From Planctomycetota bacterium (GTDB lineage Bacteria; Planctomycetota; JAJSAM01; JAJVHW01): a stretch of DNA of 35,511 nucleotides. How positions within the stretch are numbered: position 1 is the first letter of the stretch; the number at the start of each line of letters is the position of its first letter. This document shows, piece after piece, positions 7,820 through 15,273 of this stretch. A program made the translations under genes and the position numbers. The stretch is taken from NCBI GenBank assembly GCA_021414065.1, contig JAIOPE010000035.1:1-35511 (forward strand), given 5' to 3'. The notes under the pieces are model-generated. The model worked only from the letters and a program-made list of their open reading frames with translations. It was not told the origin of the DNA and did no database searches.

Positions 7820-8875
7820 GTGGCCAACGTCCGTCGTCGCCTGCTGCCGATCGTCTGCATCGTGTTGGGCGCATCAGCCGCGTCCCCCGCCCGCGCGGAC
7901 GAAGTCGTGCTCGACAACGGGCGAACGCTCGTCGGGCGCGTGCTGTCGGACGACGGGACGACGCTCAAGCTCGAGATGGCGACGGGGACGATGTCGATCG
8001 AGCGGCGGCGCGTGACGTCGGTGAAGAAGGCGCCGTTGCCCGCGAAAGCGCCCGAGCCCCCCGCAACACCGACGCCGAAACCCGCCGCAGGGACGAAGCC
8101 CGCCGCCGGGACCGCCGGCAAGCCGTCGGGCGCGCCAACCTCGCCAGGTGCAACGCCGGCCCCGCCTTCGTCCGCGCCCACGCCGCCCGCGCTGTCGCCG
8201 ACGAGCCCCTACCGCCCGTACCCGCGCACCGTCGCAGCGCAGCTCGCGGAGCTGGAGTCAGCGAAGCTCCGCCCGTGGCCCATCGACCCGAATCCGGAGG
8301 TCCGGAACGAGGACCGGAAGAAGACGTGGAAGATCCAGCGCGCCGACGGTCGGATCGAGTTCCTCGACACGTCTCCCGCGAACGACGACGAGGTCGCGAA
8401 GGCGTGGCAGATGGCCCGTCCGAACCTCTCCGTGACGATGTTCCGCAACGGCGCGGAAATCCTCGAGTGGCGCCCGATGTACTGGTGCGCCGCGCGCGGC
8501 GGATGGTGGACGATCTCGCCCGAGCTCGACGAGTTCCAGCGCTTCGACGGCATCTCGAAGAACCTCCTCCTGAAGTTCTGCAACCGCGACATCTCTGCGT
8601 GGGTCGCCTGCAACGTGCTCGTGCTGGAGATGGCCAGCAAGCAGGGCGGCTCGGCGACGCGGAATACGTCCGTCTCCATCGAAGCGGAACGCGCGGCGCT
8701 CCGCGAGACCATCGTCAAGGCCACCGGCTCCGCGGCGATGGCCGCCGACGCCGCCCGCTGCCTCGAGATCGAGAACGACATGAAGTGGTCCACCCCCGCC
8801 GAGCAGATCCGCCTCGGCGAGGAGCGCGTGCGTCTCCTCCGCAAGCTCTCGCAAGCTGCCCCCGACGTGAAGTGA
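7820..8875 (+). CDS. Exported protein with N-terminal SH3/Sm-like strand motif and Ala/Pro-rich linker
   Basis: This 351-residue protein starts at GTG, placed by a strong GGAAGGAGG. A signal peptide (RRLLPIVCIVLGASAASPARA) is followed by EVVLDNGRTLVGRVLSDDGT and IERRRVTSV. That small beta-barrel-like segment is common at the N terminus of exported planctomycete proteins. A linker rich in Ala, Pro, Thr and Gly follows (about residues 72-132), then a folded C-terminal domain of about 210 residues containing WKIQRADGRIEFLDTSP and WWTISPELDEFQRFDG. I recognise no catalytic motif. It is probably a periplasmic protein. It converges on the next gene with about 20 bp between stops. Confidence 0.8.
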   Translation: MANVRRRLLPIVCIVLGASAASPARADEVVLDNGRTLVGRVLSDDGTTLKLEMATGTMSIERRRVTSVKKAPLPAKAPEPPATPTPKPAAGTKPAAGTAGKPSGAPTSPGATPAPPSSAPTPPALSPTSPYRPYPRTVAAQLAELESAKLRPWPIDPNPEVRNEDRKKTWKIQRADGRIEFLDTSPANDDEVAKAWQMARPNLSVTMFRNGAEILEWRPMYWCAARGGWWTISPELDEFQRFDGISKNLLLKFCNRDISAWVACNVLVLEMASKQGGSATRNTSVSIEAERAALRETIVKATGSAAMAADAARCLEIENDMKWSTPAEQIRLGEERVRLLRKLSQAAPDVK

Positions 8876-8896
8876 CGAGGGCGCCGCGACACATCG

Positions 8897-9550
8897 TCAA
8901 GCAGCGGTGTGCGCCGGCGTCGCCGCCGCCTGGCACGCTGAGCCGGCGAACACGCGCTCGAACGCGTCGTCGCGGAGCGCCCAGTGCGTGTCCCACGGGC
9001 CCTGGAAGAGGTGCGACGGGAACGCAGGCAGCGCCAGCGGATGCTCGACGATCGTGACGGCCGTGCATCCGAGCACCTCGGACACGAGGAGCACCGCCGC
9101 GAGCGGCGGGTCGTTGTCGCGCATGCGTATCCGGAGCTTCCCCGGCGCGCCGCGGTGCTCGGGGAATGCGCTGTCGCCGAGCAGCGCACCCATCGTGACC
9201 GCGGTGTCCGAGACGTCGGCGTCGGCGTCTTCGCCGGACCGGAGAACCGCCGCGCAGAGGTGATCCCGCCGGTACTCGCGCAACTGCCGCTGCGCGAGGT
9301 GGATCTTCGCGGCGATCCGCGCGTGACGGCCCCGGCGGGGTCCCTCGGGGGCGGACTCGGCGCGGCCGAACTCCTTCACTTCGAGCATGAGCCGCCAGCC
9401 GCCGAGCCGGAGCCGGAAGTCCGGCCGCCTGCGGCGTCCTTCGAACTCGGGCTCGTATTGCCAGTCCGGTCCGCGGAGCCACCCGCGCGCGGAGAAGTAG
9501 TGCGCGAGCAGACGTTCGGCGTGCGTCTTCGGGTCGTGGATCGGGTGCAT
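8897..9550 (-). CDS. PD-(D/E)XK nuclease-like small protein
   Basis: This 217-residue cytoplasmic protein carries the catalytic core pattern of the PD-(D/E)XK nuclease superfamily: P43-D44 (GRRRRPDFRLRLGGW) followed by E57-V58-K59 (LMLEVKEF), with an acidic residue upstream (YEPEFE). The spacing is right for this fold. The C-terminal 110 residues (AVTMGALLGDS, HPLALPAFPSHLFQG) match nothing I know. The ATG at 9550 (MHPIHDPKTHAERLLAHYF) is used because the preceding 28 codons look non-coding. No methyltransferase or helicase is adjacent, so it may be a solitary nuclease or an inactive nuclease-fold protein. Confidence 0.7.
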   Translation of the reverse strand: MHPIHDPKTHAERLLAHYFSARGWLRGPDWQYEPEFEGRRRRPDFRLRLGGWRLMLEVKEFGRAESAPEGPRRGRHARIAAKIHLAQRQLREYRRDHLCAAVLRSGEDADADVSDTAVTMGALLGDSAFPEHRGAPGKLRIRMRDNDPPLAAVLLVSEVLGCTAVTIVEHPLALPAFPSHLFQGPWDTHWALRDDAFERVFAGSACQAAATPAHTAA

Positions 9551-9713
9551 CCGTGCGGCGCGGTCGCGACAGGCGGGGGGTGACGGCCAGCGGAACGGCC
9601 GCCCGTCAAGCGCGTGTTCGGCGCCTGCGCGCACTCCGCGAAACTCGACGGTTCCGCGACGGCGCGCCGTGCTGCGACGCGGCCGAATGTGCCGCCCGGC
9701 CGCGGGGGGCGAC

Positions 9714-9719
9714 TATCCT
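9714..9719 (+). promoter_or_regulatory. Candidate -10 element, possibly leaderless, for the DUF4197 gene
   Basis: TATCCT (4 of 6 to TATAAT) ends 6 bp before the ATG at 9726. If used, transcription would begin at or next to the start codon. No Shine-Dalgarno is present. Confidence 0.4.
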
Positions 9720-9725
9720 GTCGGG

Positions 9726-10451
9726 ATGCAATCCAATGCGCGCCTCACCCCCGTCTTCCTCATCCTCGCCACCACCCTCGTCGCGACCGCGGCCTGCGGG
9801 AGCCTCCCGAAGGACCTCGGCGGGCTCGTCGGCAGCGGCTCGGCCGCCGCGCTCGACGACGGGACGATCGCCGACGGGCTGCGCGAGGCGCTGAAGGTCG
9901 GGTCCGAGCGCGCGGTCGGGCGCGTGTCGGCCACCGACGGGTTCCTCGGGAACAAGCTCATCCGGATCGTGCTGCCGAAGGACATCGAGAAGATGACCTC
10001 GACGCTGCGCAAGGTCGGGTTCAGCTCACAGGTGGACGAACTCGAGACGTCGATGAACCGCGCGGCGGAGAAGGCGTCGGGCGAGGCGGTCGCGATCTTC
10101 TGGGACGCGGTGCAGGGCCTCACGATCGACGACGCCCGCAAGGTGCTCCAGGGCGGCAAGCACTCGGCGACGAACCTCCTGCGCGAGCGGACGTCGGTCC
10201 AGCTCGGCGGGCGGATCAAGCCGATCGTCACGCAGAAGATGGACGAGGTCGGACTCTCGCGCCTCTACGGCGACCTCGCGAACCGCTACAACGCGCTCCC
10301 GCTCGGCCAGAAGCCCGCGATGCGCCTCGAGGACTACGTCTCCGAGAAGACCCTCGACGGCGTGTTCACGATGCTCGGCAAGGAAGAGGAACGCATCCGC
10401 GCCGACCCCGTCGCCCGGACGTCGGAGTTGCTGCGGCGCGTGTTCCGGTAG
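9726..10451 (+). CDS. DUF4197 family lipoprotein
   Basis: This 241-residue protein has a signal peptide with lipobox (TTLVATAACGSLPK). The rest follows the DUF4197 pattern: LREALKVGSERAVGRVS, TDGFLGNKLIRIVLPKDI, LNRAAEKA-like MNRAAEKASGEAV, IFWDAVQGLTIDDARKVLQGG, ATNLLRERTSVQL and IKPIVTQKMDEVGLSR. Members are small, mostly helical, secreted or periplasmic proteins of unknown function, typically 220-250 residues, so the length is normal. The ATG at 9726 is chosen as the start of the signal peptide. It is the only gene on this strand between two minus-strand genes, so it is probably a single transcription unit. Confidence 0.9.
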   Translation: MQSNARLTPVFLILATTLVATAACGSLPKDLGGLVGSGSAAALDDGTIADGLREALKVGSERAVGRVSATDGFLGNKLIRIVLPKDIEKMTSTLRKVGFSSQVDELETSMNRAAEKASGEAVAIFWDAVQGLTIDDARKVLQGGKHSATNLLRERTSVQLGGRIKPIVTQKMDEVGLSRLYGDLANRYNALPLGQKPAMRLEDYVSEKTLDGVFTMLGKEEERIRADPVARTSELLRRVFR

Positions 10452-10549
10452 CGGACGCGGGCGGGAACATCACGCAGTACCGACTCTCGACCATGCATGT
10501 GGTAGTGCACGGCACGCCAGCGATCTACCCGAGTCTGCCGCCGCGACCC

Positions 10550-11653
10550 TCACTCGAACTGCACGATGCGAGCCGTACCGCGACCACCGCCCAAGACGAT
10601 GGCCCTGTGCCGTCCCAGAATCGCGATGTCGGACACGCCATGCTTGAATGAAAAGCTCGCAGCTCCGATCTGTCGAACTGCATTGGGCTCGACTGCATAC
10701 AGCAGGCAATGCACGCGCAGGGGCGCAACCTCGCCCTCAGTGATCACCACGGCGAGCAAGTTCGCATCAGAGTCCCCGACGAGCTGCATCTGCCCGGCGT
10801 AGCCGGTCGGATGCACTCTCAGGCTCGCTCCATTCAATGGAACCTCCCAGAATGCACCGCTGGCGTCGCGGGTGGACAGCCACGCACTTCCGCAAACGAC
10901 GGCAAGACCGAGACCGGATGGCTCAGCCAGTTGGCGCAGCGTCGTGGCGCCAGTGGTCGCATCCACGACCGCGAGCCGCGTTTCATCGCCGCAAATCACC
11001 ACGCGATCCGCAGTCGGGTCCGACTCGATGGCGGACAGAACGCGAATCGGGACCGGAATTTGTGCTAGGAATTCGAGCGGGGACCCCCGGATGAAACTAA
11101 CGTGGGGCGGCGTCGCCTCGGACGAATGACGCCGTGCTGCAATCCACCCTCCAAGTCCGACCCGCGTCCGCTTCGCGAACAGCATAGGCGAGCTTCCCGG
11201 CGGGATGGGAACAGATTGAATGGTGTCGAGCGAGGGGACGCCAACCAGATGGATGTCACTGCCTGTGACTACGAGCATCTCATCGGGTCGGTTGCCTCCC
11301 GCAAGCAGTTGACTTGCGACCCTTCGACTTCCCCGTTGGACGCCGTCGAGTGAGTACGCCTCAAGTCGTCCTTGTGTCGTGGAGGCGACGATGTACCGCT
11401 CGTCCGCAGTTACTCGGACGCTGTTCAGCAGCACTTGGTTGGAAACATCCAGCAGCGTTGACCGCGCTTGTAGGGTCGGTGCTTCCATGGCCGACGAGTC
11501 AGTGCCGCCGGCTCCCGCCGCGTCCGTCGGCGCGGTATGCGGAACTCCCGCAACAGGCGCCCTGCTCGCGCCACAGGCGGTCAGCGACGCGGCCGCGACC
11601 GCCAAGATGACCAAGGCGATCGGCACACGGCGCGTGGGCAATGAAGTGGCCAT
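10550..11653 (-). CDS. Lipoprotein with beta-propeller-like repeats
   Basis: This 367-residue protein has a lipoprotein signal (IALVILAVAAASLTACGAS, lipobox LTAC), then a low-complexity linker, then repeated strand patterns such as RVTADERYIVASTTQGRLEAYSLDG and DEMLVVTGSDIHLVGVPSLDT. These read like propeller blades, but I cannot assign a named family. It starts 2 bp after the stop of the gene at 11656, so the pair is likely co-transcribed. Base composition (about 58-62% G+C in sampled lines) is lower than the neighbours. It converges on the DUF4197 gene with about 98 bp between stops; I see no convincing terminator there. Confidence 0.8.
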   Translation of the reverse strand: MATSLPTRRVPIALVILAVAAASLTACGASRAPVAGVPHTAPTDAAGAGGTDSSAMEAPTLQARSTLLDVSNQVLLNSVRVTADERYIVASTTQGRLEAYSLDGVQRGSRRVASQLLAGGNRPDEMLVVTGSDIHLVGVPSLDTIQSVPIPPGSSPMLFAKRTRVGLGGWIAARRHSSEATPPHVSFIRGSPLEFLAQIPVPIRVLSAIESDPTADRVVICGDETRLAVVDATTGATTLRQLAEPSGLGLAVVCGSAWLSTRDASGAFWEVPLNGASLRVHPTGYAGQMQLVGDSDANLLAVVITEGEVAPLRVHCLLYAVEPNAVRQIGAASFSFKHGVSDIAILGRHRAIVLGGGRGTARIVQFE

Positions 11654-11655
11654 GG

Positions 11656-12318
11656 CTACTTCATCCCGTTCTGTTCCGATGGCGCGTCAAGCTCCAACAT
11701 GAGCTTGGGCGATGCCTGCTGGCGAAGTCGCTGCTTCAAGTCGTCGCCCGCCTCCGGTTCCAGCGTCGTTGCGAGCCGCGCAACGGCTCGGAGCTCCTGG
11801 GCCGTGAGGGTGGCGAAGTCCACCTTGCCGAGAGCAGTCGCCGCATCTGGACCGCCAATCGCTGCAAGTGCCTCGATCAGCGCAGCCCGTCGAGCGCCGG
11901 ACGCACTCACGAGTCGCCGCTCAGCCACGCGCACGGCCTCAGCCTGATACGACTGGAACACCCCCATCGCGAGTGCCAACTCGGTCGCCCCAGCGACGAG
12001 TGATGGGAAGTCGCCGCTCGCCCTGCGGTCCACCACAGTGAACAACTCGTCCGCTGCGCGGTCGGGAGTTTGAACCACAAGACGCCGACGCTCGACTTCT
12101 GCGTCGAAGTCGGACTTCTTGGCTAGGTACGTCTCGCCCTGAATCGACCGTGAACTCGACGTGAGCACTTCGACGCGAGCGGGCGCCGCAGGCGCAGCGG
12201 GCGCGACAGGCGGACGTGCCGGCAGATCCGGCTCGCCCTCGTCTCGCAACAGTATCCAGCCGAAGACGCAGACACTCACGAAGAGCACAGACGAGACGAC
12301 CTGCATCGCCCGGTTCAT
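11656..12318 (-). CDS. Single-pass membrane protein with helical C-terminal region
   Basis: This 220-residue protein has the anchor MNRAMQVVSSVLFVSVCVFGWILL at residues 1-24, a Pro/Ala-rich linker (RPPVAPAAPAAPA), and a soluble helical region with SGARRAALIEALAAIGGPDAATALGKVDFATL, which resembles HEAT-like helix pairs. I recognise no function. The ATG at 12318 is used because it begins the membrane segment. The frame is open upstream to 12522 without export or domain features. It is first in a two-gene unit with the propeller lipoprotein. Upstream, 12319-12588 holds no gene I can support. Confidence 0.75.
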   Translation of the reverse strand: MNRAMQVVSSVLFVSVCVFGWILLRDEGEPDLPARPPVAPAAPAAPARVEVLTSSSRSIQGETYLAKKSDFDAEVERRRLVVQTPDRAADELFTVVDRRASGDFPSLVAGATELALAMGVFQSYQAEAVRVAERRLVSASGARRAALIEALAAIGGPDAATALGKVDFATLTAQELRAVARLATTLEPEAGDDLKQRLRQQASPKLMLELDAPSEQNGMK

Positions 12319-12588
12319 CGGTGGGCCCCAAACCGAAACTCGCCGGTCTGAGCGGACGCACCGCGGAACCGACCATCTGTAGTGTTCTGCAACGTTGATG
12401 CTCCCAACTTGCTGCCGTCGAGCCGACTTCGTGCATCGCGGCATCCGGGAGTCCGCCCGGCGACACTTCGCGGCAGATGCCGAGTCTACGCGCCAGCGAC
12501 GCGCCGCGACATCGAACTGCATGCGCGCGCTCCACCAGGTCGGCGGTCGGTCGTCCGCGGCGCGCGCCGTCGTCCTGCGATGCGCGCG

Positions 12589-13923
12589 TCACTTCGCAGG
12601 CGACCACCTCACCACGCCCTTGGGGAAGCCCTTGCCGAGGAGTTCCTCGGCGCGGCGGATCTGGGTGTCGATCTCGTTGGCGAGGTCGGCCGGGTCGTAG
12701 GGGACGACTTCGTGCGGCGGGACGCCGATTCCCTCGATGCCGCGGCCGCCGTTGAAACGGCCCTTGTTGCTCGCGACGGAGACGAGCACCGAGAACATGC
12801 CGCTCGGCACGGTCACGGTCTCCTTCTGCGACGACATTCCCGCCGTCGGCGCGTCGCCGATCATGAACGCGCGGCCGTCCTCCTTGAACTGGCCCGCGAC
12901 GGTCTCGCCTGCGGAGCGCACGCCCGCATCGACGATGACGACCATCGGCCCGGCGTAGGGACGCTTGCCAGCGCCCTTGTACTGACCGAACGCCTTGTCC
13001 GTGGGGAGGAACCGCGCGAACACGGCTTCGTGGTCGCAGCCACCGCCGCCATTCGCCCGCGTGTCGAGGACCAGGCCCGGGACGTCTCCGATCGCGTCGA
13101 GCGCGGTGTCGAGCTGGTCGGGCAGCTCGCCCGGGACGTCGCGCAAGTGGATGTACCCGTTGCCCGCGGCGGTCTTCCCGTACGACTGCCGACCGAGCGC
13201 GGTGAGTCCCTTCGGCGGGAACACCGGGCCCGACGGCACCACGCCGACGCGCGGCGAGCGCGTCACCTCGCCGGACTCCGTCTTCCCGCGCGCCATCGCC
13301 TTGAACGCGAGCTTCGAACCCTCGGGGCCGGACATTCCCCAGTGACACGCGGCGTAGAGCGCCTGTTGCTCGGTCGAATAGCCGGTCAGGTCGCGCATCT
13401 CGGCGACCTTCGCGTCGAGCCACGCGCGCGCCGGCTTGCCGTCGAGGGCAAGGATCTCATGCCCCGGATGAAGCCCTTCCGTCGCAGCGTCGCCCCATGC
13501 CTGGCGCACATACACCTTCGGCCCGCCCACGACGAGCGACAGCCCCGGCCCGCCGGACGCCTTCCCGCCGGAGTCGTCCGGCCACGGCACCTTCAGATCG
13601 CGGAGTCCCGCGTGACCGTCGCGAAGTCGCGCGACGAGGCGCGCACAGAGCACAACGTGCTCGGCGTCGGTCTTCACCGTCTTCGCGGCCGCCGTGAACT
13701 CCTTCGAGACGGCGGCCCAGTCGACGCCCTTCAGTTTGAGGAGCGCCGCCGCCTTCGAACCGAGCGCGTCGAGGAGGAACGCGACGTCTTTCGTGTAGAC
13801 GTCGCCCTTCGCCGGTTCCTTCGGTGCGGCCGATGCGACGCCAATCCACCCGCGCGGTGCGAGCGAGACGACTGCGATGCCCGCGGCCGCGCCAATGACG
13901 CGGCGGCGTGTCCAGAGAGTCAT
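12589..13923 (-). CDS. S41 family (C-terminal processing-like) peptidase, Tat-exported
   Basis: This 444-residue protein begins TRRRVIGAAAGIAVVSLA, a twin-arginine type signal ending near VASAAP. A PDZ-like segment follows (WGDAATEGLHPGHEILALDGKPARAW, about residues 142-168). The S41 catalytic domain shows VLDTRANGGGG (287-295 region) and the nucleophile region VRSAGETVAGQFK with Ser337. The family cleaves peptides using a Ser-Lys type dyad or a related tetrad; the Lys is not assigned here. The start at ATG 13923 has a GGGAGG 6 bp upstream (13930-13935) and begins the signal. It is probably periplasmic, and no partner gene is adjacent. Confidence 0.88.
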   Translation of the reverse strand: MTLWTRRRVIGAAAGIAVVSLAPRGWIGVASAAPKEPAKGDVYTKDVAFLLDALGSKAAALLKLKGVDWAAVSKEFTAAAKTVKTDAEHVVLCARLVARLRDGHAGLRDLKVPWPDDSGGKASGGPGLSLVVGGPKVYVRQAWGDAATEGLHPGHEILALDGKPARAWLDAKVAEMRDLTGYSTEQQALYAACHWGMSGPEGSKLAFKAMARGKTESGEVTRSPRVGVVPSGPVFPPKGLTALGRQSYGKTAAGNGYIHLRDVPGELPDQLDTALDAIGDVPGLVLDTRANGGGGCDHEAVFARFLPTDKAFGQYKGAGKRPYAGPMVVIVDAGVRSAGETVAGQFKEDGRAFMIGDAPTAGMSSQKETVTVPSGMFSVLVSVASNKGRFNGGRGIEGIGVPPHEVVPYDPADLANEIDTQIRRAEELLGKGFPKGVVRWSPAK

Positions 13924-13929
13924 GTCGGA

Positions 13930-13935
13930 CCTCCC
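13930..13935 (-). promoter_or_regulatory. Ribosome binding site of the S41 peptidase
   Basis: GGGAGG on the minus strand lies 6 bp before the ATG at 13923 and selects it over the upstream in-frame start at 13974. Confidence 0.7.
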
Positions 13936-14061
13936 GCCGAGATTGGACGACTGCGAACGGCCGAGCGTCCACATGTCCGTGGGAGATTCCGAGGCTCCGA
14001 GACCCCAGTCACCCGCGACGAGCGCAGCAGGTGCGCGGCCGCGTTTCGTCCGCGCGCTCCG

Positions 14062-14328
14062 TCATGCATCCAGCACGTCGAGCACCTCGCGACGGACCCG
14101 CGCAAGCGCTTCGCCGGCGTCGTACTTCGGGGCAGACGTCGCAAGGAGCGGCGCGAGCATGAGCGCGTGCAAACACGTGCCGCCCCAGAACGCGAGCTCC
14201 TGCGAGAGCAGATCGTCGCGGAAGATCTCGACGACCAGGCGCTTGAGCACGAGGTCCTGCTCGACCTGGTTGACCTCAGGCCACGGGACGCGGCGCGACC
14301 ACTCGGTCAGATGGGCGCGCGGGATCAC
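14062..14328 (-). pseudogene. AbiEii toxin remnant with internal deletion
   Basis: AbiEii proteins are nucleotidyltransferase-fold toxins of type IV toxin-antitoxin systems, usually around 300 residues. Only 88 residues remain. The N terminus is intact and typical: VIPRAHLTEWSRRVPW, VEQDLVLKRLVVEIF and LAFWGGTCLHALML (the GG(T)xLHKL-type nucleotide-binding start). It then jumps directly to what looks like the family's normal C-terminal tail, YDAGEALARVRREVLDVLDA. The acidic metal-binding DxD segment and the whole core are missing, in frame, so the product cannot be an active transferase. The GTG start overlaps the antitoxin stop (GTGA). It could also be read as a short intact gene, but the junction argues for deletion. 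Confidence 0.75.
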
Positions 14329-15101
14329 GCCTCCACCTCGACGCGCCGGTTGACGACGACGCACCAGCGGGCGTCGCGCGCTCCTCGACGCGGACCTCGC
14401 GGATCGAGGAGCACGGGCGACTTCGCCTTCGCGACGATCCGCTCAAGCCGCTCAAGCGGCCCTGCGAAGCGCAGCTCCTCGAGGAGATGGCCCAGCCGTG
14501 CGACCGCGCTGCGCGGATAGAAGCGCGCGACCGCAGCCAGCCGCTTCGGGTCGAGTCCCGCGGCGATCTCCGAGACCGCGGTTGCAACGGCGTCGATCCC
14601 GCCGGCGTCGCTCGGACGGTCGGCGAGATCGAGGACCGTGGTTTCCCGGGAGCTGACCAGCATGGTCCCGGTCGGCGTGTTGACGCGTACGGTAGGCACG
14701 CGACCCGCCCGCGAACTCCACATGAACTGGAGTCGCACGCGCCCGACGACCCGGCTCTGGACCTTGCGGTCCACCATGACCTGAAACGCCTGCGGCGCGT
14801 GGTGTGACGAGCCGTGGCGCGCGGCCGCGGTGAGCATGCCAACGTAGTAGCGGCGCGCGAGGTGCATCATCGCCGCGTCAATGAACCACTCCGCCGGTAC
14901 GACACCCCAAGACCGGAACTCCGGCGGGATGAACACGTAGAGGCCCCGAACCGGCGAGAACGCAAGGTGCGCTTCGAACCACCGACCCGCCGCGACGTGG
15001 ACATGGCTCACCGGTGCGCCGACGCGATCGGCGATCTCGCTCGGAGTCGCCCAGTGACGCCCCTCGCTGAGGAACTCGTCGGGGACCCTGGCCATGCGCA
15101 T
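14325..15101 (-). CDS. abiEi: AbiEi-type antitoxin / transcriptional repressor
   Basis: AbiEi antitoxins have an N-terminal winged helix that binds inverted repeats at their own promoter and a C-terminal domain that neutralises the AbiEii toxin. This 258-residue protein fits. A winged-helix start (WATPSEIADRVGAPVSHVHVAAGRWFEAHL, about residues 17-46) is followed by FSPVRGLYVFIPPEF, the AbiEi core with YVGMLTAAARHGSSHHAPQAFQVMV, and VSSRETTVLDLADRP. It looks intact, while its toxin partner is reduced to 88 residues. Two ATGs are possible (15101 and 15095). Neither has a Shine-Dalgarno; a -10-like GATAAT is just upstream. The AT-rich promoter contrasts with the surrounding DNA. Confidence 0.88.
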   Translation of the reverse strand: MRMARVPDEFLSEGRHWATPSEIADRVGAPVSHVHVAAGRWFEAHLAFSPVRGLYVFIPPEFRSWGVVPAEWFIDAAMMHLARRYYVGMLTAAARHGSSHHAPQAFQVMVDRKVQSRVVGRVRLQFMWSSRAGRVPTVRVNTPTGTMLVSSRETTVLDLADRPSDAGGIDAVATAVSEIAAGLDPKRLAAVARFYPRSAVARLGHLLEELRFAGPLERLERIVAKAKSPVLLDPRGPRRGARDARWCVVVNRRVEVEA

Positions 15102-15107
15102 GTTGTC

Positions 15108-15113
15108 ATTATC
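15108..15113 (-). promoter_or_regulatory. Candidate -10 element of the abiE promoter
   Basis: GATAAT on the minus strand (5 of 6 to TATAAT) ends 6-7 bp before ATG 15101, inside the only AT-rich patch of the area. The transcript could be nearly leaderless. No good -35 is visible. Confidence 0.5.
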
Positions 15114-15114
15114 G

Positions 15115-15141
15115 GCAAACTAATGAAAAACGTTAGTTTGC
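15115..15141. promoter_or_regulatory. Perfect inverted repeat, probable AbiEi operator
   Basis: GCAAACTAA (15115-15123) and TTAGTTTGC (15133-15141) are perfect 9-bp inverted arms separated by 9 bp. They lie directly upstream of the -10 element and the abiEi start, where AbiEi repressors are known to bind in other systems. The role is inferred from position and symmetry. Confidence 0.65.
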
Positions 15142-15273
15142 ACCCTTCATAGCGCAGACGGGGTCATGCACGATGGTCCGCGGGAGAACGACGCGGGGGC
15201 AGTGCGAACTCGGCGATGGAGGGGGGACTTTCGCCGAAACGGCTCGCGTGACGCTCAGCGCCGTCGGTGCTGC

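Noticed and set aside
12382..14520. Plus-strand open frame of 712 codons
   Set aside because: It lies opposite the S41 peptidase and the AbiE remnant, both with clear motifs. Its own translation is Arg-rich and has no motif.
15210..15237. Hairpin TCGGCGA-N14-TCGCCGA downstream of the sigma fusion gene as a terminator
   Set aside because: Seven-base stem with a large loop and no T-run on the minus strand; too weak to call in DNA this GC-rich.
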